Below are positions 6,231-8,090 of a stretch of 8,090 nucleotides of DNA, one piece after another. Within the stretch, counting starts at the first letter, position 1; every line of letters begins with the position of its first letter. Source of the DNA: Desulfobacula sp. (lineage in GTDB: Bacteria > Desulfobacterota > Desulfobacteria > Desulfobacterales > Desulfobacteraceae). The notes below the pieces were generated by a model. It searched no databases, was not told where the DNA came from, and saw only the letters and a list, made by a program, of their open reading frames with translations. Location: assembly GCA_027858355.1 (NCBI GenBank), contig JAQICW010000092.1, positions 1-8,090 of the forward strand, in the 5' to 3' direction. The position numbers and the translations under genes are program-made.

Positions 6231-6887
6231 ATGATGGCATTTTATTTCAGTAGACTTGTAGAGATTTACCCGTTTTTTCTTAAAGGCCTGTGGATGACAA
6301 GTAAAATAGCTTTTATCAGCCTTGTGACCTGTACTTTGATTGGATTTGTCCTTGGTATTATCAGGTCCAGCAACAATATTATTTTAAAACGCTTTGTCGG
6401 GGTCTATGTCGCCTTTGTCAGAGGCACCCCCTTTGTTGTCCAGATTTTTATCGTCTTCTTTATCCTGCCGGAATGGGGAATTCAATTGGATGCTTTCTCT
6501 GCGGCGCTTCTGGCCATGACCATCATGGGCTCGGGCTTTATCTGTGAAATTGTGGCCGGTGGAATTGATTCTATCTCCAAAGGCCAGTGGGAGGCAGCAA
6601 CTTCATCCGGGCTTACCCTGATTCAGCAGCTTCGCCTGGTTATCGTACCCCAGGCCATGAAAGTTATTCTGCCACCTCTTGTGGGCCAGTATGTTTTGTT
6701 GATTAAAGACACTTCTGTTGTGTCGGTAATCGGGGTCATGGAGTTGACCCGGGTGGGATGGGTTACAGTGATGAGGATTCCCGAAGGACTTATGGTATTT
6801 TCACTGGTCGGAGTCCTTTATTTTTCAATCTCATATCCCCTGATTCTGCTGTCCAATTACCTGGAACAAAAAATGGCAGTTCAATAA
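6231..6887 (+). CDS. polar amino-acid ABC transporter permease 2 (HisQ/GlnP family)
   Basis: This is the second membrane subunit of the importer, 218 residues. It begins with a short lead, then a hydrophobic segment around 20-45 ([20 protein letters not shown]), and ends with a further membrane segment and a charged tail. The EAA ATPase-docking loop is [15 protein letters not shown] plus LVIVPQAM, near residues 120-145. GGGAGG (6216-6221) inside the end of the preceding permease gene serves as ribosome site. The gene starts immediately after the preceding stop; ATG 6234 is an equally possible start three bases later. It is similar to, but clearly diverged from, permease 1, as expected for a heterodimeric channel. 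Confidence 0.87.
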   Translation: MMAFYFSRLVEIYPFFLKGLWMTSKIAFISLVTCTLIGFVLGIIRSSNNIILKRFVGVYVAFVRGTPFVVQIFIVFFILPEWGIQLDAFSAALLAMTIMGSGFICEIVAGGIDSISKGQWEAATSSGLTLIQQLRLVIVPQAMKVILPPLVGQYVLLIKDTSVVSVIGVMELTRVGWVTVMRIPEGLMVFSLVGVLYFSISYPLILLSNYLEQKMAVQ

Positions 6888-6907
6888 AAAAAGGACCAAA
6901 GTTAAAC

Positions 6908-7636
6908 ATGATAGAATTTAAAAATGTGAACAAGTGGTTTGGCAAGCTCCATGTGTTGAACAATATCGACTTAAAAATACCAAAGGGCGAGGTGCTGGTA
7001 ATCTGCGGCCCAAGCGGCTCCGGCAAATCCACCCTGATCCGATGCATCAACCGGCTTGAAAAAATCCAGAAAGGCGAAATTATAGTCAACAATACCCCTG
7101 TGCATGATAAATTATCCAACCTGACCAAACTGCGTGCCCAGATCGGATTTGTGTTCCAGCAATTCCATTTGTATCCCCACATGACGGTATTACAGAACGT
7201 TATGCTGGCCCCGGTGAATGTGAAAAAACTTGATAAAAAAGAAGCCGAAAAAATTGTCTGGGAAAAATTGGAACAGGTAGGACTGACCGAAAAATCCTCT
7301 GCCTACCCAGCCCAATTATCCGGAGGCCAGCAGCAGCGGGTGGCAATTGCCAGGGGGCTTGCCATGTCCCCGGAAATCATGCTTTTTGACGAGCCAACTT
7401 CTGCCCTTGATCCGGAAATGATCGGTGAGGTCCTGGATGTTATGGTTAACCTGGTGTCCGAGGGCATGACCATGTGTGTGGTAACCCATGAAATGGGGTT
7501 TGCTAAAAAAGTAGCCCACAGGGTATTGTTCATGGATGATGGGAAGATTGTTGAAACCGGCACCCCCGTTGATTTTTTTGACAATCCTAAAACCGACCGG
7601 GCTGCAGAATTTATCAGTAAAATTCTGACCCATTAA
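6908..7636 (+). CDS. polar amino-acid ABC transporter ATP-binding protein (GlnQ/HisP family)
   Basis: This cytoplasmic ATPase, 242 residues, powers the importer. All functional motifs are intact: Walker [10 protein letters not shown] at 34-42, Q-loop in FVFQQF near 84-85, signature LSGGQ at 137-141, Walker B IMLFDEP at 157-163, D-loop SALD at 165-168 and the switch histidine His194 in VVTH. The length is typical of the GlnQ/HisP subfamily. I start at ATG 6908, where the family N-terminus ([12 protein letters not shown]) begins. A longer in-frame extension to 6758 would overlap the permease gene by 130 bases and adds nothing family-like. AAGGA at 6891-6895 is a somewhat distant ribosome site. 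It follows permease 2 by 20 bp in the same operon. Confidence 0.93.
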   Translation: MIEFKNVNKWFGKLHVLNNIDLKIPKGEVLVICGPSGSGKSTLIRCINRLEKIQKGEIIVNNTPVHDKLSNLTKLRAQIGFVFQQFHLYPHMTVLQNVMLAPVNVKKLDKKEAEKIVWEKLEQVGLTEKSSAYPAQLSGGQQQRVAIARGLAMSPEIMLFDEPTSALDPEMIGEVLDVMVNLVSEGMTMCVVTHEMGFAKKVAHRVLFMDDGKIVETGTPVDFFDNPKTDRAAEFISKILTH

Positions 7637-7654
7637 AATAAAAAGGGACTTCCC

Positions 7655-7912
7655 ATGAAATTAGATACCCTGCCCAGATTTCATCTGGCCGAGTTTCCCA
7701 CACCAATACAATATCTTGACGTTCTTACAAAAAAATATAAAGGGCCTGCTATCTATATGAAGCGGGATGATCTTACCTCCCTGGGCATGGGGGGTTTTAT
7801 AGACCTTATTCAAAAAGGCTATTTCACAAAAGACCAGACAGTGTTGTTCTGGCATACAGGCGGCACACCTGAGTTATTTGCCTGGGCAGATCAGTGCAGT
7901 AAAAAAATATAA
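7655..7912 (+). pseudogene. D-cysteine desulfhydrase / ACC deaminase-family PLP enzyme, internally deleted remnant
   Basis: The intact family converts D-cysteine to pyruvate, H2S and ammonia (or ACC to 2-oxobutyrate) with PLP and is normally about 325-340 residues. This frame encodes only 85. Residues 1-47 match the family N-terminus (LPRFHLAEFPTPIQYL, YMKRDDLTSLGMGG). Residues 48-85 match its extreme C-terminus (FIDLIQKGYFTKDQTVLFWHTGGTPELFAW). The middle of some 240 residues is missing, including the NKxRKLE segment with the PLP lysine. The junction is at or near GGCATGG (7784-7790), which would fit both the N-terminal G-M-G-G codons and a C-terminal K-G-M-A-G motif, suggesting deletion by short homology. 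AGGGA (7644-7648) remains as ribosome site and the frame stays open. In E. coli a D-cysteine desulfhydrase gene accompanies a cystine ABC importer, which parallels this context. The product cannot be catalytic. Confidence 0.85.
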
Positions 7913-7962
7913 TTCTTATCCACCAGAACTTCTGTATTCCCTCTTCTTTTGTAAAAAATTAA

Positions 7963-8090
7963 TTGAGCAAAAACGAGTATTCAGGCAAAAATCGCAGTAG
8001 TAGATGATCTTCAGGCAAGAAGAATAAGCGCTGCAGAAAACCTTTTAAGAGAAGATTTATCCGTCATAGAATCCATTGAGGCGAACATTG
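7963..8090 (+). CDS. possible response-regulator receiver-domain gene, 5' part, apparent frameshift, cut by window edge
   Basis: From 7991 an open frame runs to the window end reading IAVVDDLQARRISAAENLL and onward, which resembles the first strand, acidic pair and first helix of a receiver domain. That frame has no usual start codon after the TGA at 7964-7966; only a rare ATT (7979) is available. In the neighbouring frame, TTG at 7963 gives LSKNEYSGK and then stops at 8005. Removing one A from the five-A run at 7987-7991 would join the two as SKNEYSGKIAVVDD, a natural-looking start. So either a one-base insertion broke the gene or a sequencing error is present. No convincing ribosome site precedes TTG. 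Family assignment rests on about 30 residues and is tentative. Confidence 0.35.

Noticed and set aside
6758..6907. Extended N-terminus of the ATPase gene overlapping permease 2
   Set aside because: The extra 50 residues are an off-frame reading of the permease gene; the GlnQ/HisP family N-terminus begins at ATG 6908.
7924..7936. CAGAA/TTCTG short dyad after the PLP remnant
   Set aside because: Five-base arms with a one-base centre and no U tract; not a credible terminator or operator on its own.
1..8090. CRISPR array, insertion sequence, tRNA or rRNA genes
   Set aside because: No repeat-spacer series, transposase, terminal repeats or structural RNA signature was recognised by eye on either strand.

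Overview
The window is AT-rich, non-rRNA chromosomal sequence, most like a Gram-negative anaerobe of the Desulfobacterota, probably a Desulfobacterales relative such as Desulfobacula. That placement is inferred from gene content and protein style: a sigma-54 activator with a cysteine-rich PAS domain, next to a RACo-type corrinoid-protein reactivase, next to a polar amino-acid ABC operon. No phylogenetic marker is present.

Layout. Positions 1-127 are AT-rich non-coding DNA with repeated TTTAA/GTTTAAAC boxes. A PAS/AAA+/Fis sigma-54 activator follows on the plus strand (128-1486). It converges on a minus-strand gene (1520-3094) for an ASKHA-fold, [2Fe-2S] reductive activator of corrinoid proteins (RACo family, DUF4445). 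A region of about 280 bp (3095-3376) separates that gene from a divergent plus-strand operon. It holds a good minus-strand sigma-54 (-24/-12) promoter match for the RACo gene, a perfect 13-bp inverted repeat and a smaller dyad. The plus-strand operon encodes a lysine 6-dehydrogenase/saccharopine dehydrogenase-like oxidoreductase (3377-4552), a lipoprotein amino-acid binding protein (4604-5464), two His/Glu-type permeases (5561-6229 and 6231-6887), the ATPase (6908-7636), and the remnant of a D-cysteine desulfhydrase/ACC deaminase-family PLP enzyme (7655-7912). The right edge carries the start of a possible response-regulator receiver domain whose reading frame looks broken.

How it may work together. 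The ABC genes form a complete importer for a polar amino acid or amino-acid-like compound. The dehydrogenase and the PLP enzyme remnant point to catabolism of the imported substrate. The RACo protein would keep a corrinoid methyltransferase system in its active Co(I) state, and the adjacent sigma-54 activator probably controls it. No corrinoid protein or methyltransferase lies in the window, so a link between demethylation and the transporter is a hypothesis only.

The most notable direct observations are three apparent lesions: an in-frame TAA just upstream of the activator's usable start, a large in-frame internal deletion in the PLP enzyme gene, and a one-base frameshift in the right-edge gene. 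There is also a 10-bp stem-loop between the binding-protein gene and the first permease gene, and a palindrome-rich divergent promoter region with a sigma-54 site facing the RACo gene.
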